Assembly: GCA_944390485.1 (NCBI GenBank)
Contig: CALXPQ010000003.1
Span: 186,001-250,000 of the forward strand
Direction of reading: 5' to 3'
DNA: 64,000 nt
Source of the DNA: Veillonellales bacterium
GTDB taxonomy: Bacteria; Bacillota; Negativicutes; Veillonellales; Dialisteraceae
Shown here: positions 27,721-35,905 of the stretch, piece after piece
Layout of the letters: each line of letters begins with the position of its first letter
Position numbering within the stretch: position 1 is the stretch's first letter
Translations under genes and position numbers: made by a program
The notes under the pieces: model-generated
What the model saw: the letters and a program-made list of their open reading frames with translations, nothing else
What the model was told of the DNA's origin: nothing
Databases searched by the model: none

Positions 27721-28439
27721 GGCGGCGGAACTGGGACGAAAAGGGAGAGCGGCGCTTCCGCCTGATTCTCCTGGCCGTGCTGGTGCTGTCGCTCGCGTCG
27801 ATCCATCTCATCGCGCCGGGATTCTATCCCACCATCCTGCAGCTCATCCGGGATCAGGATCTGGACGGGCTCATCGCGTACCTCCGGAGCTTCGGCATCT
27901 GGGCGGTCTTCGTGAGCTTTTTCATCGACGTGGTCATCAATATCGTGGGCTTCCTGCCGTCCATCTTCATTTCCACAGCGAACGGCCTCATCTTCGGCCT
28001 CTTCTGGGGGACGATCATTTCCTGGCTCGCCGAGACCACCGGCGTGGTGATCTCGTTCTGGGCGATGCGCGTGCTGTTCCGCACCATGGCGATGCACCTC
28101 ATCGAGAAGAGCAAAACCCTGTCGAAGCTGGACCAGTACGAGTCGTGGCAGGCCGTGGCGGTGGCCCGCGCCATCCCGTACATGCCGAACGGCCTCGTGA
28201 CGGCGGTGTCGGCCCTGTCCAGCATGCCTTTCGAACGGCATCTCTGGGGCAGCCTCATCGGGAAGCTGCCGTCCGTCGCGCTGGAAGTGTGCGTGGGGCA
28301 CGATATCGTGAATATGGGCGAACATGCGGAGCGCCTCACCGTCATCGTCCTCCTCGTGGCGGCGGTGTACGGCGCCGTCTGGTGGTACGGGCGGAAGAAA
28401 AAGAAAGCCGCGGAAGCGCGGAAAGAAGAACGGCAATGA
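27717..28439 (+). CDS. TVP38/TMEM64 family membrane protein
   Basis: A 240-residue inner-membrane protein with about five hydrophobic segments and a basic C terminus (GRKKKKAAEARKEER). The central part (GFLPSIFISTANGLIFGLFWGTIISWLAETTGVVISF...) and ARAIPYMPNGLVTAVSALSSMPFERHLWGSLIGKLPS match the VTT domain of TVP38/DedA-like proteins, which have been linked to lipid scrambling. It is translationally coupled to thrC, but no functional link is evident. Confidence 0.85.
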   Translation: MRRRNWDEKGERRFRLILLAVLVLSLASIHLIAPGFYPTILQLIRDQDLDGLIAYLRSFGIWAVFVSFFIDVVINIVGFLPSIFISTANGLIFGLFWGTIISWLAETTGVVISFWAMRVLFRTMAMHLIEKSKTLSKLDQYESWQAVAVARAIPYMPNGLVTAVSALSSMPFERHLWGSLIGKLPSVALEVCVGHDIVNMGEHAERLTVIVLLVAAVYGAVWWYGRKKKKAAEARKEERQ

Positions 28440-28443
28440 ACGG

Positions 28444-28466
28444 CCTGCTCGAAAGAGCGGGTTTTT
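28444..28466 (+). terminator. Terminator after the thrC operon
   Basis: CCTGCTC-GAAA-GAGCGGG followed by TTTTT, overlapping the region just after the stop codon. Confidence 0.82.
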
Positions 28467-28845
28467 CTTTTGCTTTTCTGCGGAAAATTTTTCTTTTTCC
28501 TGCATAAACATTCGGCCGGCTTCCCGGGGAGAAACGGGCGCGGCAGGAGACGGGAAAGCCGATAAACAGGGAACTTTCTGCATGTCTGTAACAGGGTAAA
28601 GACATGCCTGCCATAGTTTTTGCGCATATGGCGGATAAAATCTGCGTATGTTGCTATACCCTCAGGCTATGGGTACAATAACAGATATGTTCAGCCTGCC
28701 GGGGGAAACGGCGGGCCCTGCCGCAGGGACGGCGCGCGGGCGGGAGGAAAATCAGCTGTACTTCCTCTCTTCCGGACAGTAGGCGCCGACGGTCGGCAGA
28801 GAAGGCATGTCCCGCAGAGGGGCATCCGGACAAATTGGGGGAAAA
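28467..28845 (+). other. Intergenic region and structured leader of the permease gene
   Basis: No gene is seen in these 380 bases. An inverted repeat GCATGTCT/AGACATGC (28580-28607) and CCATA/TATGG near 28611 lie upstream of a promoter at 28651. The 160-base leader after it can form CCCTG-CCG-CAGGG and a larger stem GGACA...TGTCC around GCCGAC/GTCGGC. No known riboswitch core is recognised. Confidence 0.5.
28651..28679 (+). promoter_or_regulatory. Promoter of the amino-acid permease gene
   Basis: TTGCTA (28651-28656), 17-base spacer and TACAAT (28674-28679). Confidence 0.7.
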
Positions 28846-30282
28846 ATGAATCAAAACGACAAAGAGCTTCACGAAGATCTGGAGCGCGGCCTGAAAGCCC
28901 GCCACATCCAGCTCATCGGACTGGGCGGCGCCATCGGCGTCGGCCTCTTCCTCGGTTCTGCCACCGCCATCGAGCTGGCAGGCCCGTCGGTGCTGCTGAC
29001 CTATATCATCGGCGGCATCGCCATCTATTTCATGATGCGCGCGCTGGGCGAGCTGTCCATCGCGTATCCGGTCTCCGGCGCGTTCAGCGCCCATGCAGCC
29101 CGCTTCCTCGGACCGAAATGGGGCTATCTCACCGGATGGACCTACTGGTACATGTGGATGGTCACCTGCATGGCGGAACTGACCGCCGTGGGAATCTACA
29201 TGAACTTCTGGTTCCCCGAGCTGCCGCAGTGGGCCTCGGCCCTCGTTGCGCTCCTCGTCATGACGGCCATCAACTTCATCGCCGTCGCGGCTTACGGGGA
29301 ATGCGAATTCTGGTTCGCGCTCATCAAGATCGTCACCATCATCTTCATGATCGTCGCCGGCGCGGGGATGATTTTCTTCGGCATCGGGAATGACGGCGTC
29401 GCCACCGGCATCAGCAATCTGTGGGCGCACGGCGGCTTCTTCCCGAACGGCTTCGAGGGCACGCTCATGGCGCTCGTCATGGTCATGTACTCCTATCTGG
29501 GCATCGAGATCATCGGCGTCACCGCCGGCGAAGCGAAGAACCCGGAAAAGACCATCAAGCAGTCCATCAACGAAGTCTTCTGGCGCATCCTTATCTTCTA
29601 TGTGCTCTCTCTGGCAGTCATCATGTCCATCTATCCGTGGAACGAGATCGGCCACATGGGGAGCCCCTTCGTTACCACGTTCGAGAAGCTGGGCATCCGC
29701 GGCGCGGCAGACATCATCAATCTGGTGGTCATCACCGCGGTCCTCTCGTCCTGCAACAGCGGGATCTTCAGCTCCGGACGCATGCTGTACAATCTGTCCC
29801 TGCAGGGCAATGCGCCGCAGTGCTTCCAGACGCTGAACCGCCACCGCCTGCCGTGGGTCGGCATCGTATTCTCCGCTTTCATCCTGCTCATCGCGGTCGG
29901 CCTGAACTACATCATGCCGGCGCAGGTCTTCGTCTACATCACGAGCGTCGGCTCCTTCGGCGCCCTGTGGACCTGGTTCGTCATCCTGCGCACGCAGCAG
30001 AAATTCCGCGCTTCCCTCACGAAAGAGGAAGTGGCGAAGCTCAAATTCAAGATGCCCGGCGCGCCGTATACGGGCTGGCTCACCATCGCGTTCCTGCTGT
30101 GCGTCGTCGTGGCGTCCGCCTTCCGTGAAGATACGCGCGTCGCGCTCTACGTCACGCCGGTGTGGTTCCTGATCCTCCTCGTGGGCTACCGCTTCATCGA
30201 GAAGAAAAAGAACCGCGACGGACGCAAGGTGGTCGACGTGGTCGCCGCCACGGAAAACCGTCCGGAAGCGGCGGAACAGTAA
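28846..30282 (+). CDS. Amino-acid permease (APC superfamily, AAT family)
   Basis: A 478-residue transporter with 12 predicted membrane helices. The N-terminal LKARHIQLIGLGGAIGVGLFLGSATAIELAGPSVLLTYIIGG is the substrate-binding first-helix motif of AAT-type permeases such as ProY, GabP and LysP, and GVTAGEAKNPEKTIKQSI is the loop signature. The substrate is not certain; proline, aromatic or basic amino acids are possible. ATG 28846 follows GGGGGAAAA; the longer frame from 28807 has no site. It is monocistronic. Confidence 0.9.
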   Translation: MNQNDKELHEDLERGLKARHIQLIGLGGAIGVGLFLGSATAIELAGPSVLLTYIIGGIAIYFMMRALGELSIAYPVSGAFSAHAARFLGPKWGYLTGWTYWYMWMVTCMAELTAVGIYMNFWFPELPQWASALVALLVMTAINFIAVAAYGECEFWFALIKIVTIIFMIVAGAGMIFFGIGNDGVATGISNLWAHGGFFPNGFEGTLMALVMVMYSYLGIEIIGVTAGEAKNPEKTIKQSINEVFWRILIFYVLSLAVIMSIYPWNEIGHMGSPFVTTFEKLGIRGAADIINLVVITAVLSSCNSGIFSSGRMLYNLSLQGNAPQCFQTLNRHRLPWVGIVFSAFILLIAVGLNYIMPAQVFVYITSVGSFGALWTWFVILRTQQKFRASLTKEEVAKLKFKMPGAPYTGWLTIAFLLCVVVASAFREDTRVALYVTPVWFLILLVGYRFIEKKKNRDGRKVVDVVAATENRPEAAEQ

Positions 30283-30287
30283 AAAAG

Positions 30288-30317
30288 AAAGACACGGTCT
30301 CCGGGCCGTGTCTTTTC
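30288..30317 (+). terminator. Terminator after the permease gene
   Basis: AAAGACACGG/CCGTGTCTTTT with an eight-base loop. Confidence 0.85.
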
Positions 30318-30351
30318 CTTCGGCGGAGCGGCGTCCGGGCCGCGGGATTCC

Positions 30352-30380
30352 TTGACAAAAGCCGGCCCGCCAATTATAAT
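30352..30380 (+). promoter_or_regulatory. Consensus promoter of rpmF
   Basis: Perfect TTGACA (30352-30357) and TATAAT (30375-30380) with a 17-base spacer, fitting a highly expressed ribosomal-protein gene. Confidence 0.9.
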
Positions 30381-30477
30381 GATGAAGTTGATAAATTCTT
30401 TCGGAACAATCCGGAGGTGCGGCAGAGCCGTAATATCCGTCGGCAGACGTCCGATGATCGGTAAGGAGGTGCAACAG

Positions 30478-30663
30478 ATGCCAGCCCCGAAGCGTAAACA
30501 TTCTAAAGCCCGTCGCGACAAGAGACGCGCAAATTGGAAATTGACTGTACCCGGCCTCGTAGAGTGCCCGCAGTGCCATGCACTGAAAATGCCTCACCGC
30601 GTATGCCCGGTATGCGGTTTCTATAAAGGCAAATCCGTAGTCCAGGCGCAGGCTGCCGAATAA
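30478..30663 (+). CDS. rpmF: 50S ribosomal protein L32
   Basis: Ribosomal protein bL32 of 61 residues: MPAPKRKHSKARRDKRRANW at the start and a four-Cys zinc site CPQC...CPVC, so the zinc-binding form. ATG 30478 follows AAGGAGGTG. The DUF177 (yceD) gene often found upstream in other bacteria is absent here; instead the gene has its own consensus promoter and a 90-base leader. A strong terminator follows. Confidence 0.96.
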   Translation: MPAPKRKHSKARRDKRRANWKLTVPGLVECPQCHALKMPHRVCPVCGFYKGKSVVQAQAAE

Positions 30664-30674
30664 GCGGCGCACAG

Positions 30675-30708
30675 ATACATCTCAGAGTTTCTGAGGTGTA
30701 TTTTTTTT
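30675..30708 (+). terminator. Terminator after rpmF
   Basis: ATACATCTCAG-AGTTT-CTGAGGTGTAT followed by eight T residues. Confidence 0.9.
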
Positions 30709-30810
30709 GCGCCTTCCGCGGCCGCCGGGTTTCACTGAGTTCCCACCTGCGCGGCGGCCCGGCAGGGCGGCGGGAGGCTTCGCGGACGGAAGGCGCGGCC
30801 CGCGCTTCAA

Positions 30811-30839
30811 TAGATTAAATAGAGGCGGCGTGGTATAAT
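30811..30839 (+). promoter_or_regulatory. Candidate promoter of the ABC importer operon
   Basis: TAGATT (30811-30816), 17-base spacer and TATAAT (30834-30839) with TGG before it. The transcript would have a ~85-base leader. Confidence 0.65.
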
Positions 30840-30931
30840 AACAATCATATAACTGCGGGGCGGCAGCGCTTCAGGGAGAAAAAGAAACGCAGGGCCCGCG
30901 CCGCAGAAGGAGTTTCAGGAGGTTGAGAAGT

Positions 30932-31918
30932 ATGGAAGGAAGAAAATGGAAGGCGCTCGCCGCCGCGGGGCTCCTCGGGCTCGCCGCCGCGGGGATGCTT
31001 TCCGGATGCGGCGGCGCGTCCGATTCGTCCGGCGGCAAGATGAAGGTGGGCGTAGTGCAGATTGTGCAGCACCCCGCGCTGGATGACGCCAACAAAGGCT
31101 TTACGGATGCGCTCGCCAAGCGCGGCCTCAGCGACAAGATCGAGATCGATCAGCAGAACGCGCAGGGGGATCAGTCCAATCTGCGCTCCATCGCGAATCG
31201 CTTCGTGTCCGGGAAATACGCGCTGATCGGGGCGATCTCCACGCCGGCCGCGCAGGCCATGGCGAACGCCACGACGGAGATCCCCATCATCTGCACGGCG
31301 GTGACGAATTACGAGACGGCCCGCCTCATGAATTCGGAGGCGGCGCCGGACGGCAATGTGACCGGCACGTCGGACCGCGGCCCCACGGAAAAGGAAGTGG
31401 CGCTGATCCGGGAGATCCAGCCCGACGCGAAGGCGATTGGCATCATCTACAATTCGAGCGAGATCAATTCCGTGATCCAGGCGAAGCATCTCCATGAGAT
31501 CTGCGAGCCGCTGGGAATGTCCGTGAAGGAACTCACCGTGAATTCCATCAACGACATCCAGCAGGTGGCGGAAAGCTTCGCAGGCCAGGTGGATGCGATC
31601 TACGTGCCGACGGACAATGTGGTGGCCTCGTCCATCCCGACGCTGATGTCGGTGGCGAACGCCAATAAGATCCCCGTGTACGGCGCGGAAGTGGGCCATG
31701 TGGAGAACGGCGTGCTCGCGTCGGAATCCATCAGCTATTACGACATCGGATATCAGGCCGGCGAGATGGCCGCGGATATCCTCGAAGGAAAGAAGACCGT
31801 GAAGGACCTGCCCGTAGAGACGGCGGATAAATCGCAGCTCTACATCAACAAGCAGGAAATGGAGCTCCTCGGCATTCAGATCCCGCAGTCCGTACTGGAC
31901 CGGGCGAAGCTGATCTGA
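30932..31918 (+). CDS. ABC transporter substrate-binding lipoprotein (TrpX-like), copy 1
   Basis: A 328-residue lipoprotein with lipobox MLSGC after a short signal peptide. The mature part follows the ABC_sub_bind (COG2984) family: VGVVQIVQHPALDDANKGF, ALIGAISTPAAQAMANAT, IGIIYNSSEINSVIQAKHL, VPTDNVVASSIPTLMSVAN and ASESISYYDIGYQAGEMAADIL. In streptococci this family (TrpX) binds tryptophan, so an aromatic amino acid is likely but not shown. ATG 30932 has AGGAGG nine bases before it. It is the first gene of the five-gene importer operon. Confidence 0.9.
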   Translation: MEGRKWKALAAAGLLGLAAAGMLSGCGGASDSSGGKMKVGVVQIVQHPALDDANKGFTDALAKRGLSDKIEIDQQNAQGDQSNLRSIANRFVSGKYALIGAISTPAAQAMANATTEIPIICTAVTNYETARLMNSEAAPDGNVTGTSDRGPTEKEVALIREIQPDAKAIGIIYNSSEINSVIQAKHLHEICEPLGMSVKELTVNSINDIQQVAESFAGQVDAIYVPTDNVVASSIPTLMSVANANKIPVYGAEVGHVENGVLASESISYYDIGYQAGEMAADILEGKKTVKDLPVETADKSQLYINKQEMELLGIQIPQSVLDRAKLI

Positions 31919-32005
31919 CCGGGGAAAGGGCAGAAGCGGCGCGGCAGGAGCCGCCCGTTCTGATACAAGCGGGGCATCCCGCAGGATTTGAAGGAGGAAA
32001 GTAGA

Positions 32006-33001
32006 ATGGCAGGCAAAAACATGTGGAAAAAAGTGCTGGCGGCAGGGATCGCCGGCGTGCTCGCAGCGGGCGTGATGGCAGGATGCGGCGGAGACTCCGC
32101 CAAAGCGGGGAGCGACGGGAAGAAAATGGTAGGCATCGTGCAGATCGTGCAGCACCCCGCGCTGGATGACTCCAATAAAGGCTTCGTAGACGCGCTCAAC
32201 AAGCGCGGCCTCGGCGACAAGATCGAGATCGACCAGCAGAACGCGCAGGGCGACCAGTCCAATCTGCGCACCATCGCGAACCGTTTCGTATCCGGCAATT
32301 ACGCGCTGATCGGGGCGATCTCTACGCCGGCGGCGCAGGCCATGGCCAATGCAACGAAGGACATCCCCATCGTCTGCACGGCGATCGCCGATTTTGAAAA
32401 TTCCAAACTGATGGCTTCGGAAGCGCACCCGGACGGAAATATCACCGGCACGCACGATCGCGGGCCGCTGGACAAGCAGGTGGCGCTGATCCGGGAGATC
32501 CAGCCGGATATCAAGACGCTGGGCATCCTTTATAATTCGAGCGAAATCAATTCCGTCATCCAGGCGGAAAACCTGAAGAAGGCCTGCGCGCCGTACGGCA
32601 TCGAGGTGATGGAGCTCACCGTGAATTCCATCAACGACATCCAGCAGGTGGCGGAGAGCTTCCTCGGCCACGCGGACGCGATCTTCGTTCCCACGGACAA
32701 CGTGGTGGCCTCGTCCATCCCGAATCTGATGGCGGTGGCGAACCGCGGGAAGATCCCCGTGTACGGGGCGGAAGCGGGCCACGTGCAGAGCGGAGCCTTC
32801 GCTTCGGAGTCGATCAGCTTCTATGACATCGGCTACCGCGCCGGCGAGATGGCCGCGGACATCCTCGAAGGGAAGAAGACCGTGAAGGACATCCCCGTAG
32901 AGGGCGCGGCGCAGTCGAAGCTGTACATCAATAAACAGGAAATGGAGACGCTCGGCATCGCGGTGCCGCAGTCGGTGCTGGACCGGGCGGAGCTCATCTG
33001 A
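32006..33001 (+). CDS. ABC transporter substrate-binding lipoprotein (TrpX-like), copy 2
   Basis: A 331-residue paralogue of the preceding gene with lipobox VMAGC. Long blocks are identical in both, for example the segments around IVQHPALDD, KIEIDQQNAQGDQSNLR and ELTVNSINDIQQVAESF, so this is a tandem duplication. Differences cluster in the region after about residue 130 (TAIADFENSKLMASEAHPDG against TAVTNYETARLMNSEAAPDG), which may alter ligand choice. ATG 32006 follows AAGGAGG. Confidence 0.9.
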   Translation: MAGKNMWKKVLAAGIAGVLAAGVMAGCGGDSAKAGSDGKKMVGIVQIVQHPALDDSNKGFVDALNKRGLGDKIEIDQQNAQGDQSNLRTIANRFVSGNYALIGAISTPAAQAMANATKDIPIVCTAIADFENSKLMASEAHPDGNITGTHDRGPLDKQVALIREIQPDIKTLGILYNSSEINSVIQAENLKKACAPYGIEVMELTVNSINDIQQVAESFLGHADAIFVPTDNVVASSIPNLMAVANRGKIPVYGAEAGHVQSGAFASESISFYDIGYRAGEMAADILEGKKTVKDIPVEGAAQSKLYINKQEMETLGIAVPQSVLDRAELI

Positions 33002-33040
33002 CGGATTCCCTGACAGACAGGGGAGGAGTGGAATGACACG

Positions 33041-34081
33041 ATGGTCCAAGGCAGGCTGAGGGCCCTGGGATGGCTTCTCGCCGTCCTGTGCATCGGTTCG
33101 CTGGCCGCGGCGGGGCTGCTCGTCCAGGCCGGCGGTGCGGACCGGAGGGCGGACATCCGGCCCCTGCCGGAGAAAGCGGTCTATGAAGTGGGCATCCTGC
33201 AGGGCGACACCGTGCCGGAGCAGGAAAAGCTCAGGGAGGGCTTCCTCGCGGCGCTCGCCAGCGAAGGCTGGGAAGACGGAAAGAATCTCCGCATCGAGCT
33301 CCTGAGCGGCGGAGGCAACGCGGGCGCGCTGCAGGAAGGCGCGGACGCGTTCCGCCGGGAAAAGAAAGACCTCGTCGCGGCCGTCGGCACGGACGCGGCC
33401 CGCACGGCGGCGGCCGTCTTCCATACGACGCCCGTGGTGGGCATGGGCGTGCTGAATTTCAAATACGCCCGCTGGATGGAAGGGCACCGGAATTTCACCG
33501 GCGTCATGTCCCTGCCGGCCGTGGTGCGCCAGTTCGACGCGGCCCGCCGGGTCCTGAAGATCCGCCGGCTGGGCGTGCTCTACTCGGAGGACAATCCGAA
33601 GGCGGAGATGCAGCTCCGGTGGCTCCGGGCGGCGGCTGCGCGGAAGCAGCTGTCCCTCGCGGAGCTGCCGGTGCCGGCCTCCGTGCCGCCGGAGACCGCC
33701 GCGGCCTCGCTGGCCGGACAGGCGGACGCCGTGTATATCGCCATCGACGGGCGCATGCAGACCCATTTCTCCGCCATCGCGGCGGTGCTGACCGCAGCGG
33801 GCATCCCCATCGTGGGGAGCGACGACGACATGGTCCGCCGCGGCGCGGTCCTTTCCGTATCGGAAGACTACTACCGCATGGGCTTTGCAGCGGGGAAGGC
33901 GGCGGCGAAGCTGCTCTCCCGCCGGGCGGTGCCGCAGGACCTGCCCATCATCCGGCAGACGGACCCGGACCTGGTGGTCAATATGGCGGCGCTCTCCCGC
34001 CTCCAGCTCGGCCTCCCCGGGGATATCTGGCAGAAAGCGCGAAAACTGTATTTATATGACGGTCAGCCGGCTCGTCCATAA
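33041..34081 (+). CDS. Diverged ABC substrate-binding-like protein, copy 3
   Basis: A 346-residue protein with the same fold signatures (VYEVGILQGDTVPEQEKLREGFLAAL, LGVLYSEDNPKAEMQLRWL, VGSDDDMVRRGAVLSVSEDYYRMGFAAGKAAAKLL) but far more diverged. It has an N-terminal hydrophobic segment (ALGWLLAVLCIGSLAAAGLLV) without a lipobox Cys, so it may be membrane-anchored or secreted rather than a lipoprotein. GGAGGAG lies 12 bases before ATG 33041, a wide spacing; an out-of-frame ATG at 33033 leads only to a short open frame. Confidence 0.78.
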   Translation: MVQGRLRALGWLLAVLCIGSLAAAGLLVQAGGADRRADIRPLPEKAVYEVGILQGDTVPEQEKLREGFLAALASEGWEDGKNLRIELLSGGGNAGALQEGADAFRREKKDLVAAVGTDAARTAAAVFHTTPVVGMGVLNFKYARWMEGHRNFTGVMSLPAVVRQFDAARRVLKIRRLGVLYSEDNPKAEMQLRWLRAAAARKQLSLAELPVPASVPPETAAASLAGQADAVYIAIDGRMQTHFSAIAAVLTAAGIPIVGSDDDMVRRGAVLSVSEDYYRMGFAAGKAAAKLLSRRAVPQDLPIIRQTDPDLVVNMAALSRLQLGLPGDIWQKARKLYLYDGQPARP

Positions 34082-34128
34082 AAGCCGGACAAATGAGGGG
34101 CAGGGCCCCGTACAAGGAGTGGAAATCT

Positions 34129-35010
34129 ATGTTTGATCTTGCAGTCTCGACCATAGCGCAGGGCCTGATGTGGTCCATCCTGTCGCTTGGCGTTTTCCTT
34201 TCTTTCCGCGTGCTGGACGTGCCGGATATGACCTGCGAAGGGAGCTTCCCCCTGGGCGGTGCCATCGCGGCGACGCTCATCACGATGGACGTGTCCCCCT
34301 GGACGGCGATCCTCGCGGGCGCTTTCGGCGGCATCATCGCCGGCACCGTGACGGGCATCCTCTACACGAAGCTGAAGATCCCCGCCATCCTCGCCGGGAT
34401 CCTCACCATGATCGCGCTCTATTCCATCAACCTGCACATCATGGGCAAGGCCAATATTTCCCTGCTCCGCACGGACACGGTCTTCACGCTCACGCAGAAA
34501 CTGTTCGGCGTAGGGCAGGGTGCAGCGGCGTTCCTGCTGCCGGCGGTGCTGGTGATCGTCCTCGTGCTCGCCATCTACTGGTTCTTCGGCACGGAGCTCG
34601 GCATGTGCATCCGCGCGACGGGCTTCAACGTGCAGATGATGCGCGCGCAGGGCGTGAATACGGACACCATGATCATCGTGGGCCTCTTCATCAGCAACGC
34701 GCTCATCGGTCTCTGCGGCGCGGTGGTCGCACAGAATAACGGCTTCGCCGACGTGGGCATGGGCATCGGCACCATCGTCATCGGGCTGGCATCCGTCATC
34801 ATCGGCGAAGTCATCCTGGGCGTGTCGTCTTTCAAGGAATCCCTCATCGCGGTCATCCTCGGCTCGGTGCTGTACCGCATCGTCATCGCCGTGGTCCTCT
34901 TCATGGGGATGCCGCCGAACGATTTGAAGCTCTTCACGGCCGTGCTCGTCATGATCGCGCTGGCCATGCCGATGATCAAGGAAAACCTGAATTTAGGAAA
35001 GGCGGAGTGA
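34129..35010 (+). CDS. ABC transporter permease (TrpY-like)
   Basis: A 293-residue membrane protein with eight or more hydrophobic segments. Matches to the COG4120/BPD_transp_2-like family are LSLGVFLSFRVLDVPDMTCEGSFPLGGA near the start, ELGMCIRATGFNVQMMRAQGVNTDTMIIVGLFISNALIGLCGA, and GLASVIIGEVILG. The start is ATG 34129 with AAGGAG nine bases upstream; 12 codons of open frame before it have no site. It forms the channel for the substrate-binding proteins and is directly followed by the ATPase gene. Confidence 0.9.
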   Translation: MFDLAVSTIAQGLMWSILSLGVFLSFRVLDVPDMTCEGSFPLGGAIAATLITMDVSPWTAILAGAFGGIIAGTVTGILYTKLKIPAILAGILTMIALYSINLHIMGKANISLLRTDTVFTLTQKLFGVGQGAAAFLLPAVLVIVLVLAIYWFFGTELGMCIRATGFNVQMMRAQGVNTDTMIIVGLFISNALIGLCGAVVAQNNGFADVGMGIGTIVIGLASVIIGEVILGVSSFKESLIAVILGSVLYRIVIAVVLFMGMPPNDLKLFTAVLVMIALAMPMIKENLNLGKAE

Positions 35011-35012
35011 CC

Positions 35013-35804
35013 ATGCTGCAGATCTCACACATCAGCAAGACCTTTTTCAAGGGCACGCAGAATGAAAAGAAAGCGCTCATCGACCTGTCCCTCACGCTGA
35101 ACGACGGCGATTTCTGTACGGTCATCGGCGGCAACGGCGCAGGGAAGAGCACGCTCCTGAACAGCATCTCCGGGGCGTACATCCCGGACTCCGGCAAGAT
35201 CCTCATTGACGGCAAGGACGTGACGCACATGCGGGAGTACAAGCGGGCGAAATACATCGGCCGCGTCTTCCAGGACCCGATGAAGGGCACCGCGTCCGGC
35301 ATGCAGCTGGAGGAAAATCTCATCCTCGCCGCGCGGCGCGGAGAGTCCCGGCGGCTCCGCTGGGCCTTCGGCAAAGGGGACCATGAAAAATTCCGCGACA
35401 TGCTCGCCCGGCTCGACCTCGGGCTGGAGAACCGCCTCGAGACGCGCATCGGCCTCCTGTCCGGCGGGCAGCGGCAGGCGGTGACGCTCCTCATGGCGAC
35501 GCTGAAGAAACCGGAGATCCTGCTCCTCGACGAACCGACGGCCGCGCTCGACCCGAAGACCGCGGAAAAGGTGCTGAAGCTCACCGACGAGATCGTGCAC
35601 GAGCAGCACCTCACCACGCTGATGATCACGCACAACATGAGAGACGCCCTCCGCTTCGGCAACCGCCTCATCATGATGAACAGCGGCCGCATCATCGCGG
35701 ACTACACGCCGGAAGAGAAGAAGGAACTGACCATCGACATGCTCCTCAAGAAATTCGAGGAGACTTCCGATGCGATCAGCGACCGGCTCATGCTCGGCAA
35801 CTGA
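35013..35804 (+). CDS. ABC transporter ATP-binding protein (TrpZ-like)
   Basis: A 263-residue ABC ATPase: Walker A GGNGAGKSTLLN, Q loop VFQDPMKGTASGMQLEENL, signature LSGGQRQAV, Walker B EILLLDEPTAALDP and the switch His in LMITHNMRDAL. This pattern is the COG1101 type that goes with the permease before it. ATG 35013 overlaps the permease end nearly (GTG 35007 is an alternative). It is the last gene of the operon. Confidence 0.93.
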   Translation: MLQISHISKTFFKGTQNEKKALIDLSLTLNDGDFCTVIGGNGAGKSTLLNSISGAYIPDSGKILIDGKDVTHMREYKRAKYIGRVFQDPMKGTASGMQLEENLILAARRGESRRLRWAFGKGDHEKFRDMLARLDLGLENRLETRIGLLSGGQRQAVTLLMATLKKPEILLLDEPTAALDPKTAEKVLKLTDEIVHEQHLTTLMITHNMRDALRFGNRLIMMNSGRIIADYTPEEKKELTIDMLLKKFEETSDAISDRLMLGN

Positions 35805-35813
35805 AAATGAAAC

Positions 35814-35844
35814 ATCCCCGGCGCTCCGCGCGTCCGGGGATTTC
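35814..35844 (+). terminator. Terminator after the ABC importer operon
   Basis: ATCCCCGG...CCGGGGAT followed by TTC. A second, bidirectional hairpin (AAAAGCACGCC/GGCGTGCTTTTT, 35857-35892) serves the convergent aldo/keto reductase gene. Confidence 0.82.
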
Positions 35845-35905
35845 TTATGACAGGCGAAAAGCACGCCGCCGTTTCCGGCAGGCGTGCTTTTTCTGTGCAG
35901 ACGGG

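Noticed and set aside
30845-33766. A 973-residue minus-strand open frame with internal repeats
   Set aside because: It is antisense to the two duplicated substrate-binding genes; the repeats mirror that duplication, and there is no ribosome-binding site or known domain.
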